DNA from: Silene latifolia
Taxonomy: Eukaryota > Streptophyta > Magnoliopsida > Caryophyllales > Caryophyllaceae
Reading direction: 5' to 3'
Assembly: GCF_048544455.1 (NCBI RefSeq)
Contig: NC_133526.1
Location: forward strand, 62,001 to 126,000
DNA length: 64,000 nt
The notes below the pieces were generated by a model. The model did no database searches. It saw nothing but the letters and a program-made list of their open reading frames with translations, and was not told the origin of the DNA. The position numbers were made by a program, and so were the translations under genes. Positions 21,791 through 37,421 of the stretch are shown here, piece by piece; position 1 is the first letter of the stretch, and every line of letters starts with the position of its first letter.

Positions 21791-24700
21791 ATGGATGCGA
21801 AGGACATACTAGGAATACCTAAAAATGGGAATATACATCATCCAGCTGAGAAGAAATCTAAACCTCCAAAAGAACATCATCGAAAGCCTGATGGCATATC
21901 TCGCGAGGTCTGCTATTTTACTACTCTTTGTTTTGTATTATTGTTTAATTTGATTGATTGATTGATTGAGAATGAATGAATGAATGAATTGTGAATAGGT
22001 GTACATGCTTACTGGCGGAGTCGCCCCTTTGATGCCTGCCATTGACACTTCTCAACTCAAAAAGCGACCGCCTTCCGATGAAAAGGTCCGTCTTTCCTCT
22101 TTTATCTACACTATTCTCTTCCTTATCTAACTGCTGCTATGCTATCCCTTCATTTCAACTGAATTCTTGTTTCGTCTTTATCCATGTCACATCAGGTTAC
22201 CTGGCAGTGGTTGTCTTTCAAAAACTCGGCTCGCAAAGATGACTTGGAACTTTACCATTGGGTATTCTTTTTCTTCCATTTGCTTAAGGTAAATGAATAT
22301 GGAACACATGTGAGTACTAATGAAATTTTGGTTTCGCTTTTAGGTCAGAGTTGTTAACGGTGTCCCCCCAACTGGTGATTACCCTTTCGCCAAGTATAAT
22401 AAGGTATGCAAATCCACCAATTAAAACATTGCCAATTTGTTTCCCAGCTGAATTTTTAGAACCTGAGTCCTGAGTGCCCTCGGATTTTGTTTCACAATTA
22501 AAATGGTGTTTGGCACTTGGATTTGCTGATGTTCTTCACTCCTTCCTAATTTTGTGTGTTTGCGTGGATCTTGCAGTCGGTTGATGTTATAAGATATACA
22601 GATGAAGAGTATGAGAAGTACTTGACTAATCCTGTAGGTATCTTTTGAGCTTTCCGCTATCTTGTGCATGTTTTATATCTTAATGATTTTGCCTAAACAT
22701 TTTTGTCCACCTCATAAAGCCTATAAGGCTTTGTATAAGAGTTCTTTTTTTTTTTGTAATGTATCTGTAAAATGTGTTATGGTTCCTGAGGTTTTTCATT
22801 TTGCTAGAAATGGACCAAGGAAGAAACAGATACATTGTTTGACCTATGTGAAAGGTTCGATCTTCGGTTTGTAGTAATAGCCGATAGGTTTCCTTCGCCT
22901 CGGACCATGGAGGAATTGAAGGATCGGTACTACTGTGGTATTTGACTAATCTAATGATACCAATGTGACCGACTACTTCTTTCCCACACCCTTTTTATTT
23001 GACTCCTGTTTTTTGCTTGCCTACAGTATCTCGTACGATATTGATCGCCAGAGCTCCAACTCCTGCTGAGGTATCAGGGCATCCACTGGTGAAGGTATGC
23101 CTAAATCCTTCTTGTGATTTTTGACTTGGAGTAAGACTATCATTTTCCCGTGTACTTCTCTCCCACTTGAATGATACTAAAGTAAGTCTGTTCTCTTTTA
23201 TGTTTTTAGGAACCATACAATGCACAACAGGAAACTGAACGCAAGCGTGCTTTATCGATGGTCTTATCTCAATCTAAGCATCAAGAGCGCAAAGATGCTG
23301 AGGTTTAAATTTGTTTACAAAATTTTGGTGAAAAGAGTTTTTCTGCGACATTTAGAATTTTTACCTTGAATGATACTAAAGTACATCTGTTTTCTTCTGT
23401 GATTTCATCATGTGTGCATCGTTTTGCAGGTTCTTGCTGAAGCCAAAAGAATTCATGAGTTACGTATGTTGTCTAAGGTATGTTACGAGTTTACTGTCTC
23501 CACAATGTGGCTTTTGTGTATTGTGTAATTAAATGAGTCATGTTGAATTTTTGTAGTTTAAGCTCCTGCCTGTTATTAGGATGAACTACATGATTATATT
23601 TTATGCTTTTTTGTCCTTGTATAGCTTGAATGTTAAATATGCTTAAGCTCAATTGAGAATCTGTGAGTTATTTGTTTGAACTAGTTATCTGGAAACTTCT
23701 GCAACTTCTAAATTCTAATTTCAGAACGTTGTGCCTAATATGATTGAGGACTTATCGAACAGAATGCATACATCGTATGTAAAGATAAGGTGTGAGCACG
23801 AATCCTCTTCAGACCTGCAAAATGTTGGATATACTGGTCTAGACTTTTAGGAGTTGTTGAATATTTCTTCCGTGACTTCCATCCCAAACTTATAGATTAC
23901 TTTTATTTTGGCCTCATTATTAATGATGGTAGGTGATGTAACATAAATGCCTATATTCAGTTAAAATGTTCCCTTCCTGCATGACTCTTTTAAAAAAGTT
24001 TTTTTTGAAAAGGTTCCAATATGCATATTTTGATTCAGACCAGTTGAATCTACTTAGTCTAGAGGTGGTCACTGGTCAGGCGATCGCAATTCTCTATGGC
24101 ATTATAGTAAAATGAGTTGTTTATAAACTGAACTTGAGTTTGTGCCCTCGGCTGCTTGTATATAATAGTGATTTGAAGTTTGTCCTATAAAGTTACCGTT
24201 AAGAGTGTATAAATTTGATTTCTGAATATTGCTCTCCAGAGTGCAGAAGATGATAAACCATCAGCAAAAGATGTTGCTGCAGAACATACTGATCTTGCTC
24301 CTGATGAAGTATCACCATCTGCATCTGCTGCAGCAATTGCTGCAGTAGACACTACAACTATTCCAGCCTCTGTTCGTATGGTAAGTTTCAAAATCTTTGT
24401 CCTTTCGGAATTCCCCGTTGCTTGGTGATTTGTAATTTAGTATCCTTCCTTTAATAGTTTGTAACATGTTATCTTTCCTCTTGTTTCGTTCAATACTTAT
24501 AGAGTTATAGCTGACCGTTATCTGCTCTTTTAGCCAATGCCTTCTACAGTTCATTTTATATATTTTTGTGAAATTCGGACAAGTGAGCATTTAACTTAAG
24601 ACTGTAAACGCATTTCAGTTGCAGGTCTACTTGAGGTCTTATGCTTTAGATAAAATGGTGGAGGCTGCAAACTCAACGGCTGGCCCTAGGTCCATCAAAC

Positions 24701-26223
24701 GGGTTGAGGAGGCTTTACAAGATCTTGGGGTTTGTCCTTATTTCTTTTTCTTAGGACTTGCATTTTTTGTCTAGGTAGTTATACATTTGCAGAGGTATAC
24801 ATTCTTAAGCATCATTAGTGACTTAGTGTGCATTGGTTACTGCTTAAAAATTAAGCGTCTATCAAGTTCTCATTTTGAAATAACTGAATCATCTTCCAGA
24901 CCACAAAATGCAGTCTGAGAGCTATGCTTCACCTGGTGTTGATTGTTATCATGCTAAATTGCTACTTTTGAAGTACATATCGTGCCTGATTGTCACTTCT
25001 GTTGTCTAAGCTTACATGTCCGTCTATATTACATATACAATTTGGCTCAAGGATGCATTGACTGGATTTTATCCGGAGAGTTGGCAAAAGTTGTGCAATT
25101 TGCTTGTCTTAAATTTTAAAAAGTATTAAATAAGAGTTGTTCTCCTTGCTTGCTAATTCGCACAATGTCTAATGAATTCCTTGTGCTGAAAGCTCAAAAA
25201 TAGAAGCAACCCATGCTAGACATGTAGGAGCTTGATCATCAGCAAGGTGATCCTTTCTCACAGATTGATAGGGATTATATAGAGCAAAAAGGAGTTATTA
25301 AGGCTTTCGAGCAAACTGGGAATTTATCTGGCCCTAGTTTGATGATGTGTTTGACTCATCTATCATATTGTTCGAACTTATGATCATTTTGTTTCTTTCT
25401 TGTTAATATTTGAATAAGATGAAATTGGTTTCTTTCTTTCAGGTTAATTTGAAACCAAAGGTTCCAACGAAAGCTGTTTGTGCAGAGCATCTTGAGCTAA
25501 GAAAGGAGATACTGACTTTACTGAATCTCCAGAAGCAGGTACTTCACTGACTGAGATTGCACATTTCATTTTATCTTGTCCCTTCACCAACTTATTTTCT
25601 GTATATGCTAATATTAGTTGCAGTACAAAGCAGCGGACGGGTCATCTTACCGTGATGGCGCATATGCTGATACACCAGGGACACCCAAGGTACGGAATTA
25701 ATTTGTCATGCTGTTTTTAGCTACATAGTACTCCATATAAGCTATATACTGTTATAGATGGAGTTACAAGTATATTTTGACTTATGATACGTGGATTTAT
25801 ACCATTTTCTTACTCGAACTTACATTTTGGTATTTATCTGTTTAACAGCGCCGTGTTGGCGATCAAGACCGCCCTTTTATTCCCGATGCATTGAATTTTG
25901 GAGGTAATCATTTACAAGTTCGCATTTGCCTATTTTTCTTGGCAGAATCAGTGAAGGGGAGGCTCTTTGTGCAGAGGAACTAATTATTACTCCTTAATCT
26001 TATGACAGGTGATAGAGTTGGCAAAAAGGATCAGAAAAGAAAGGTCTTAAAAATCTGTCTTATTCATTTGTGTATAATTATGCTGTTTTCCCTGCAGGTT
26101 TCATTAGCTTAACGAAAGAGTTTCTTATTTTATAATTGTGACTTGTAGGGTCCTGGAAGACCACCAGATGCTCCTTCATCTCCTGCAACAAAAAGGGCTC
26201 GTAAATTCAAAGTAGATGGATGA
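21791..26223 (+). CDS. SWC4: SWR1-complex subunit SWC4 / DMAP1 homologue
   Basis: Seventeen exons: 21791-21907, 21999-22085, 22196-22261, 22344-22403, 22577-22633, 22808-22937, 23027-23094, 23210-23302, 23430-23477, 23725-23789, 24242-24380, 24619-24729, 25443-25538, 25624-25689, 25849-25903, 26009-26043, 26149-26223. Phases all close, giving 455 aa. A SANT/Myb-like domain lies at residues 130-173 ([20 protein letters not shown]), and a DMAP1 C-terminal region at about 310-400 ([20 protein letters not shown]). The basic tail (KRARKFKV) may be a nuclear signal. In plants SWC4 belongs to the SWR1 (H2A.Z deposition) and NuA4 acetyltransferase complexes and binds AT-rich DNA. Exon 11 needs an AG two bases beyond another AG (CCAG/AG). 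A 3' untranslated intron is likely at about 26235-26390. One segment of this gene recurs at 35203 and 27909. Confidence 0.95.
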
Positions 26224-27020
26224 TCAAGCTAAGGTACAGCAATTCTTTGTTCTGAATGTTTCACCTCATCTTATGACATTGGTGTCTTTTGTCTTAGTGT
26301 AAAAAAGGATTAAAAACATGTTTGGAATAATACAAAAGCTTAGTGAATTCTGTGTCCGATCAATAGTTGGTGGTTCGGTTGCTTATGCAGATAGGCTGAT
26401 TTGAAGTCGAGTTGCATCGAAACCGTGTGAAAAGCTTCAGATCCTTGCTAACAATGACGAAGGCTTAGCATATTTTCTGTTTTATATGGCTTGTGTTTTA
26501 GTTCAGCCGAGTTATGACGATAAATGAGTAGATTTGGTGTAATTTTATGCATATCAAAATCGTAATGTCCATACATGAATCTCGTCCGCTATGCTAGAAT
26601 AGCTAGTGTTAGCACTCCTCTATGAAACAGACACGAATTTGAAGCAGTTGTTCATGTAGCAAGGAATATATATCAAAATTTGAGTCATGTATTTTGAAAA
26701 TATCTATTGAAGTGGAAAAGAATAGTCGATAATTATAATAACTGTATAAAATCCAGATAAACTGATGATAACGAGTTAGGAAGCTGAATGTGGCCGCAGC
26801 CCGCAAGAACAAGACCCTTTTTGGAGGCTAAGCTAGTTTCATGTATACGCGTTTGCTGACATGAGCATGATGATATCCAGTGGAGCAACTTCTATGATTT
26901 TAGGAAAGTATTTTTACCAAAAACAAACTAGTACGGAGTATGATATTAGGAAAGTACTTTAGATTTAAGAAAATCAGATATTTAGTAATAATATTATTTC
27001 TCCTAACTCAAGTATTCCAC

Positions 27021-27028
27021 TATAAATA
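27021..27028 (+). promoter_or_regulatory. TATA box of the flotillin-like gene
   Basis: TATAAATA, 175 bp before the start codon. The leader in between is AAG-rich and non-coding. Confidence 0.45.
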
Positions 27029-27094
27029 TACGTCTCATAAACAACAAGAAGAACAAGAACACATAACAACAACAACAGGAACACGTACAAAAAC

Positions 27095-27143
27095 AAGAAG
27101 AAGAAGAAGAAGAAGAAGAAGAAGAAGAAGAAGAAGAAGAAGA
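27095..27143. repeat. (AAG)n microsatellite
   Basis: About 16 AAG units in the presumed 5' untranslated region of the flotillin-like gene. Confidence 0.9.
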
Positions 27144-27202
27144 ATATCATTATTTGCTGAAAAACAAAACAAAAAAGAAGAAGAATATCATTAACAACAA
27201 CA

Positions 27203-27700
27203 ATGGGACGAGTACCACACTACGTAGTAGCAGAACCAACAGAATACTTAGCCATAACAGGTTGGAGAATCCCCGACATTAAGATCGCTAAAAAGGCATT
27301 AATCCTCCCTGGCCAACGCTACGTCCGCTTCATCGTCTCCCCTCTAAACTACACCTTCGAAATACAAGCAATGAGTGCAGACAAATTCCCCTTCCTCCTT
27401 CCTGCTGTCTTCACTATCGGACCAAACGTCAACGACAAGGCGTCGCTTGTGCTCTACGCAAAAACAGTCATGAACTCGAACCACTTGAATGACCTCGTAC
27501 ATGGGATCATTGAGGATGAAATCCGTGCACTCGCGGCTTCCAAGACGATGGAGAAGATATTTAAACATACTAAGCACTATTTTATGATGGTTTTTTATAA
27601 GGCGCACATGAAGTTGAACCAGTTTGGGTTGGTTGTTTTTAACATAAATTTCAAGCAATTTGTTGATGTTAGAGGTCCATTGTTGGATTATGTTGATTAA
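27203..27700 (+). CDS. Truncated flotillin-like protein
   Basis: An uninterrupted 165-aa frame matches the N-terminal third of plant flotillin-like proteins: EYLAITGWRIPDIKIAKKAL, then VSPLNYTFEIQAMSADKFPF, LPAVFTIGPNVNDKASLVLY, LVHGIIEDEIRALAASKTME and LNQFGLVVFNINFKQFVDV. The usual protein is about 470-490 aa with a long coiled coil after this SPFH/PHB domain; none of that is present, and the next 300 bp show no flotillin sequence. Several positions differ from the family consensus. Full-length flotillins scaffold membrane microdomains in endocytosis and symbiosis. This copy has a TATA box and an open frame, so it may be expressed, but a truncated duplicate or pseudogene is more likely. Confidence 0.75.
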   Translation: MGRVPHYVVAEPTEYLAITGWRIPDIKIAKKALILPGQRYVRFIVSPLNYTFEIQAMSADKFPFLLPAVFTIGPNVNDKASLVLYAKTVMNSNHLNDLVHGIIEDEIRALAASKTMEKIFKHTKHYFMMVFYKAHMKLNQFGLVVFNINFKQFVDVRGPLLDYVD

Positions 27701-27908
27701 CTTTTATCACTTTCATCATACTCCAGTTGGTAGCATATCGTTGTAGTTTTTCCGTTGTCTTTGCCCTTATTTGTAGTAGTGAGAGTACTCACTCGATCAT
27801 AGTTTCTCTGTTTGTAATTCTAACCGGTATTTGTTGTTGGTTAATCTACAATAGGCCTATAGGAACTTAGCACGCAACTAACTTTGACATGAAATTTATT
27901 TCAGTAGG

Positions 27909-27955
27909 TCGGCTTTACAAGATCTTGGGGTTTGTCCTTATTTCTTGTTCTCAGT
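27909..27955 (+). repeat. Short copy of SWC4 exon 12/intron 12
   Basis: About 40 bp (GGCTTTACAAGATCTTGGGG, continuing TTTGTCCTTATTTCTT) match SWC4 at about 24712-24750 across the exon 12 donor site. Same orientation as SWC4. A longer copy of the same area lies at 35203-35400. Confidence 0.7.
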
Positions 27956-28152
27956 TTGTATGATACTACTTTTACAAGTTGACTCGGAAATGCATTTTAT
28001 TCAGAGAATCATATTGTTTCAACTGGTTGTTGTACTATCCAGATGATGAAGATTGTATTAATAATATCCAAGCTCCGATGATAAAAATTGTAAATCAAAG
28101 ACAAAATTGTACAGTGGATACATTAACAATTTATGTAAGGAAAGCATATAAC

Positions 28153-28380
28153 CTATTTAGTGAAGAGCACATTAACAATCTCTGGAAACTTTTCTCTGAT
28201 AGCAGCCTTAATTCCTGAACCAATGGTGTCGGGTCCATCATATTTCACGGTGCAATCTCCTCCTTGAATTGCTATAACATCCACCTCTCCTCCATAATTC
28301 TTTATAGCAGGCCTTAGTATGTCTAAATGACGGTTAACCGCCTAAAACACCAAGACAAGGTTCATCAGGGTTAACTGTCA

Positions 28381-28431
<51 letters not shown>

Positions 28432-29456
28432 TTGTTTCAAGGTTGGAGAGTTAAACATACATACCTCAACTGTGGTTTCATTTAGTAGCTCTGCGTTGAC
28501 TTGCCTGATATCCTTGACTGCATCACCAAACTTCTCCTTGAGAACTCGCTCTATCCCCATTTTCATAGTTGTTGTAGAGCTAGGACAACTCCCACATGCA
28601 CCTGCCATCCAATACAAACCACTACTACACTCACAAACCGAACCTTTATCAAGTCTGAAAGCAGCAGGCTAGATTAGAACCATATATTGTATGGAAGATA
28701 TTATTATATGAACAGCTTTTCAACCTTGTAACATCTAGAGTTGAGGAAATATTAGAAGAAACAGATGCATTTCAAGTGTTGTGTTATCAACTCTCAAGGC
28801 AGCAGGCTAGATTACAACCATACATAGCTTCAATTCACCACCAAATCCCAAGTCCCCAATATACAAAGGATACAAAGTTAATAACACAAGGTTGGCACGG
28901 CACAACTGAGATTGCAAGCCAACATTTTTTACCTCTCAGAGTTGATAATCCAAGATTCCACCTTTCCCAACAATTTACCTTGGAACTTGAATCTACTAGC
29001 TAGAAACTAACAATCAAAGACTACACCTTTATTTATTATATATAAAGCTACCAAATTCATGTACAAATAGTTATACACAAGCAAAGAAATGAAAAAGATA
29101 AAAAGGATAAGAAATGAAAAAGAGGAGGGGGGAAGCTAACCTTGAAGTTGGAGGGAAATGATACCATGTTCAACAGAAACAACATCAACATTACCACCAT
29201 CAGCAATTAGATAAGGCCGAACTTCTTCCAACACCAAGTCAACGTTCTCACTATTCAGCTCATATTTCTTTGATGATGAATACACCGACCCATTTGATGA
29301 CGACGACGATGATGATCTAATTGCCCATCTCACAAGTTTCAATCTTTTCCCACCAAACGTAGCAAAGCATGGAGTTTTACGGGAGTTAAGTGCAAGTTTG
29401 GGGAGATTAATTGAGGGATTATTCAATAAAGTAGCTGATGATATTTGTGAAGCCAT
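28153..29456 (-). CDS. Plastid NFU iron-sulfur scaffold protein
   Basis: Three exons on the minus strand: 29456-29141, 28601-28465 and 28341-28153; phases close, giving 213 aa. The first 75 residues are Ser-rich and basic with few acids, fitting a chloroplast transit peptide. The first NifU C-terminal domain (LVLEEVRPYLIADGGNVDVV) carries the cluster-binding CGSC at residues 108-111. A second, degenerate domain (HLDILRPAIKNYGGEVDV) lacks Cys, as in Arabidopsis NFU1-NFU3. These proteins assemble and hand over 4Fe-4S clusters in the stroma, for example to photosystem I. The start at 29456 (MASQISS) is the first ATG. Intron 2 has an (AT)n run at 28384-28429. Confidence 0.93.
28384..28429. repeat. 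(AT)n microsatellite in NFU intron
   Basis: About 23 AT units between exons 2 and 3 of the NFU gene. Confidence 0.9.
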
Positions 29457-29532
29457 TCTAAACAAAACGGTGGAAGGTGGATCCTACAATTCCAGGATTC
29501 AGCTGCTCAAATGATAGCCTCTTTTTCGTTTA

Positions 29533-29704
29533 ACTCACAATTTAAGGCCGTCTTAACTTAAAAACGAGTCTCATACCTGATTATTATAGAGCTCCCTCTT
29601 AACTTAAAATGATTTTCAAACCTGATTATTAATATACTTTACAAGAGGCCTCCTCAAAGACGGTCCGAATCTCGATGATCTTAAGACGGTTAATTTGTGA
29701 GTGG
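29533..29704. repeat. MITE-like inverted repeat
   Basis: The ends ACTCACAATTTAAGGCCGTC and the inverse of GACGGTTAATTTGTGAGT pair, with AAGACGG motifs inside. It sits 77 bp upstream of the NFU start codon, so it may affect its promoter. Confidence 0.5.
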
Positions 29705-30377
29705 AAATGGGTAGAGGAGACAGGTGACCCACCCCACGCGCTTCCTTCTCTCACCCCCTTTTATGGTTTTTTATGGATAATATGGGATATTAACCACCGT
29801 GGCGCAATCTTCAGATAAATAAAAGGGATATTCATGTCATTGATAAACAATCATCGCCAAAATAGGATAATTGACGGAGGATGTTCACATCACTTACAGT
29901 CAATTATGATTAACTAACCTCAAGAAGAGTAATAAACCATATTCAAACTGTTCGACAAAACCAAAGTGGACAACCATGAGAGAATATGTATGATATTCCC
30001 CTGGTGCACCCACCAAAGTGTTTTGGCAGGCACTATGATACTAATGTGGCGTACAAAATCAATGCCGTGCCGGTGCAACTCCTCACAAGTCACAAGTCAC
30101 AAGTCTTAACATAACTGGCACTGCCTCTTTGATAGAGTAATGGCATTTTCAGCTAATAGGCATATAACAACAATCTTAACATTAAGAAATCAATTGAACA
30201 TATCTTTAAAAGTCATTACACGCTCAAAATTCAAACATGGAGCCAAGTCATACAAAATAATTATGAAACTATAGCATAAATTTAGGAATAGGCAGCTTCA
30301 AAAATGGCAAGTATCCATAGAAACAAAGCTCCCTTCCTCGACTAGTAGCACCCACGCGTTTCCCAATCCTAAACACC
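29705..30377. other. Spacer between NFU and the PRP43 gene
   Basis: No gene. A three-fold CAAGTCA repeat occurs near 30087-30104. The last 200 bp are the likely 3' untranslated region of the helicase gene. Confidence 0.5.
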
Positions 30378-34553
<4,176 letters not shown>

Positions 34554-35202
34554 TATTGATTGATTGTTACCCTAATTTATCGCTAATTAACAAAACCAAA
34601 CCAAACCCTAGGAGAGAGAAACAATAGAGGCGAAGTCAAGAGGAGAAATAGAATATGCCTTGAGGCTTTTAAGTAATGTACACACTCTCTTCTTCTCGCT
34701 TTGGTTTTTGGTAATTAAGTCGGCTTAACTCTAATTACTGGACTGGGCTACCACGCTCATATTATTATGTTTTTAAGTCCATGGGCCGACACCATCTTCG
34801 CCCACCTCATGACTCCATTTAACCGAGACTTCTTTCATGAAGATAACCCAACTCCCAGGAAACTCGACCCAACAGAACTCGAGAATTTTGCAAACCAAAA
34901 CCAACCCGACTATGACCTGTAACTTGACACGACTTGATAATCAATGACCAATTTGATATTGACCCGATTAAATTGATGACCCAATAATTAGTAAGCTTAA
35001 TATGAATCAAAATGAATGTGGTTTAGCGTTTTGTTTAATGCCTTTGGCGTTTAATAACGGAGTCTCTACCAAATATGCTTAAAAAGTGAAAACTAAACTT
35101 AATGGTCAAAATTTTTTAAATGTGATAAAGTAACTGGATTCGATAGTGACTCGACCCAAATATGACAATACACCATTTTGATTAAAAACTCAAGTCACAT
35201 AA
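34554..35202. other. PRP43 upstream region
   Basis: About 200 bp of likely promoter and 5' leader are followed by GACCC-rich and AT-rich sequence resembling decayed repeat. No gene is seen. Confidence 0.5.
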
Positions 35203-35400
35203 GACTGTAAACGCATTTCAGTTGCAGGTCTACTTGAGGTCTTATGCTTTAGATAAAATGGTCCATCAAACGGGTTGAGGAGGCTTTACAAGATCTTGGG
35301 GTTTGTCCTTATTTCTTTTTCTTTGGAATTGCACTTTTTTTTGTCTAGGTGGTTGTACATTTGCAGAGGTATACATTCTTAAACATCATTAGTGACTTAG
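35203..35400 (+). repeat. Copied genomic fragment of SWC4 (intron 11-exon 12-intron 12)
   Basis: Matches 24598-24832 with few substitutions and one internal loss of about 32 bp in the exon at a GGT microhomology. It keeps intron 11 end and intron 12 start, so it came from DNA, not mRNA. Same orientation as SWC4. It ends exactly where a GGCCCTGTTCTTTC motif begins. Confidence 0.9.
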
Positions 35401-35500
35401 GCCCTGTTCTTTCTAGCTTTTTAGAGTTGAACTGAGCTGAACTGAACTGAATGGAGCTGAGCTGAACAATTAACTATTCTTTTTTCTATTTTTTTTATAT
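35401..35500. repeat. Degenerate GAACTGA-rich repeat end
   Basis: Starts GCCCTGTTCTTTCTAGC and continues with repeated GAACTGAGCTGAACTGAACT. A more decayed inverted relative lies at about 50504-50745, ending TCCAAAAGAGCAGG. The pattern resembles hAT-type repeats, but no second end is visible here. Confidence 0.35.
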
Positions 35501-35503
35501 ATA

Positions 35504-35534
35504 CCCGTGTAATTTTGCACGGGTTCTAAACTAG
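35504..35534 (+). mobile_element. Helitron-like 3' end
   Basis: A hairpin ACCCGTG...CACGGGT is followed by TCTAAACTAG and then T, the 3' signature of plant Helitrons (CTAG|T). The matching 5' TC end was not found, so only the terminus is called. Confidence 0.45.
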
Positions 35535-35536
35535 TT

Positions 35537-36161
35537 TCTTTAGTTGATTAATAATGAATCTCGATAATGTTAAATGGGTTTAAAACCCATTTGTTCATTA
35601 TTTTACGTGTTTAAACCCTTTTTTTGTTGTTTTGGTTATTAATTAATGGGTCATCACCCTTTTAGTTGATTAATAATGGATCTTGATTATGTTAAATGGG
35701 TTTAAAACCCATTTGTTCATTTTTCTTATGTATTTAAACCCTTTTTTTCTTCTTTTTTTGTTACTCCCTCCGATTCACTATGATCTTCCACATTACTTTT
35801 TGCGGAGTTTTTAAGAGGAAGGAGATTTGTGGTGGAAAATGGAGGAAAATGAAAATAAGAGAGAGAATGTGGGGTCACAAGTCATAAAAACCACAAATAA
35901 TAGACTAATAAGGAAAGTGGAAGAAGTTAGTGAATTTGTCATTTTCGGAATTGTGGAAGATCTTAGTGAATAGGAGGGAGTATTAATTAATGCATGGGTC
36001 ATCTTGACTATGTTAGGAGGTTGATTAATGACGATAGATCTTGATAATTTTACTTGGGTTTAAACCCTTTTGTTCAATATTTACTATTTTTTTAATGACG
36101 TGGTACAATTGTAATGTTACACAAATGGTTTGTTAATGAATGGGTTACTCGTTATTAATCA
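35537..36161. repeat. Degenerate tandem repeats of about 123 bp
   Basis: Units starting TTAGTTGATTAATAATG and containing AAATGGGTTTAAAACCCATT recur at 35537 and 35660, and again more weakly near 36020. A Stowaway MITE interrupts them at 35764 and a solo LTR at 36167; further GGGTTAATG pieces follow to about 37450. Confidence 0.6.
35764..35980. mobile_element. Stowaway MITE, 217 bp
   Basis: The left end CTCCCTCCGATTCACTATGA pairs with the inverse of the right end TCTTAGTGAATAGGAGGGAG. TA duplications at 35762-35763 and 35981-35982 and the CTCCCTCC start define Stowaway (Tc1/mariner) elements. Confidence 0.9.
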
Positions 36162-36166
36162 ATGGG

Positions 36167-37416
36167 TGATAGGCTATCGCACACCTATGTAAAAATAATA
36201 TTTATACCCTAGCAAAACAAATGAATGTAGTACGTAGGGGTCGAACCACAGAGAGACGGGAGTTGTTAATTAGTTGTTATGGGTTGAATTCTATCGAGGT
36301 CGGTTACGTTTGATTGATTGGTTTGCTGATTAGAAAATAATAAACTATATGATAAAAGGAGTCTAGGGAAGTCGGGTCACACATGCAAATTATGTAAATG
36401 CTTAAATTAAATATAGGAGTTGATGAAACGTTAATTGTTTAGGCTTAGAGACACCCACCTTACGGCATTAATGTCAACCATAGACCGGGTCCTAAAGAAA
36501 CTCCCGTCCATGGCTAGGTCGTCCTACTACACATGCTTAGTCTAATTCAATTCCGTGCATGTGATAGAAACAAATAGACAATATTATATCAACCTAATTT
36601 AACATTTTACAAATACTTTTTATGCATGGCTCCCTTCATTCCCTAGACAAGATAAACCACTCTAACATAATGTAAATGCAAACTAAACTAATGACAAATA
36701 AAATGATGAACATAATGGAAATGTGAATAGGATTACCTTGCAATGGAAGTGAGAATGAAACTTGGAAGAACAACACTTGAAATGTAAATTGTAAATAAAC
36801 TTGAATGGAAATTATATTGAAATGCTTAAGGTAAAATGTTTATAACATAAAACTAAAAGTAATTCTAATCTAAACTAAACTAAACTAAAGACTAAACTAA
36901 ACTAAAACTTAGAGAGAATTTCTATGTGAAAATTGTGTAAAAAGGATGGTGTGTAAAAGTGTGTGATTAACACCCCTTATATAGGAAATAAGAGAGTAAA
37001 ATTTGTAGAGGAATCCAAAATGTCATCCTAAGCACACTCTTAATTTTCTCTTCAATTCTTGAGTAATTGCCAAGAGAAATCTCATGCAAATCCTTAATGC
37101 CTCTTTAATCACTTGGTTAAATGTGATATAAGACCTTATTTTGCATTTCTCAAATTAATCCATTACTTTATCCATGCAAGTCCATGCACATCTTCCATGT
37201 TGGTCCATCATCTCTTCTTTAACTTAGCTCTTGCTTCTAATATTTGTACTTGAGTAGAATTGGGCTCATTTTAGCTCATTTTCCTACAAAACATGAGAAA
37301 ACATACAAATGGAACTAGAAAGCAAATATTAGCTCATAAACACTAAAGGTAGTGCATAATACAAATATATTAGAGCTAAAATAAGAAGATAAAGTTTATA
37401 TAAAATGTACTTATCA
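36167..37416. mobile_element. Solo LTR, 1,250 bp
   Basis: Starts TGATAGGCTATC, ends TACTTATCA, and is bracketed by a perfect 5-bp direct repeat ATGGG (36162-36166, 37417-37421). It has no coding region, and no second LTR is present nearby. The motif GGGGTCGAACCACAGAGAG near the 5' end is common in plant LTRs. Orientation and family were not fixed. A solo LTR results from recombination between the two LTRs of a full element. Confidence 0.8.
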
Positions 37417-37421
37417 ATGGG

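Larger units (their letters stand above)
26224..27202. other. SWC4 3' region and flotillin-like gene leader
   Basis: The first 300 bp are SWC4 3' untranslated sequence. Near 27021-27028 is TATAAATA, followed by a purine-rich leader with an (AAG)n run (27095-27143) before the start codon at 27203. No other gene is seen. Confidence 0.55.

Noticed and set aside
28621-28860. Repeated GCAGCAGGCTAGATTA in the NFU intron as a mobile element
   Set aside because: Only a 25-bp local duplication; no inverted ends or target duplication.
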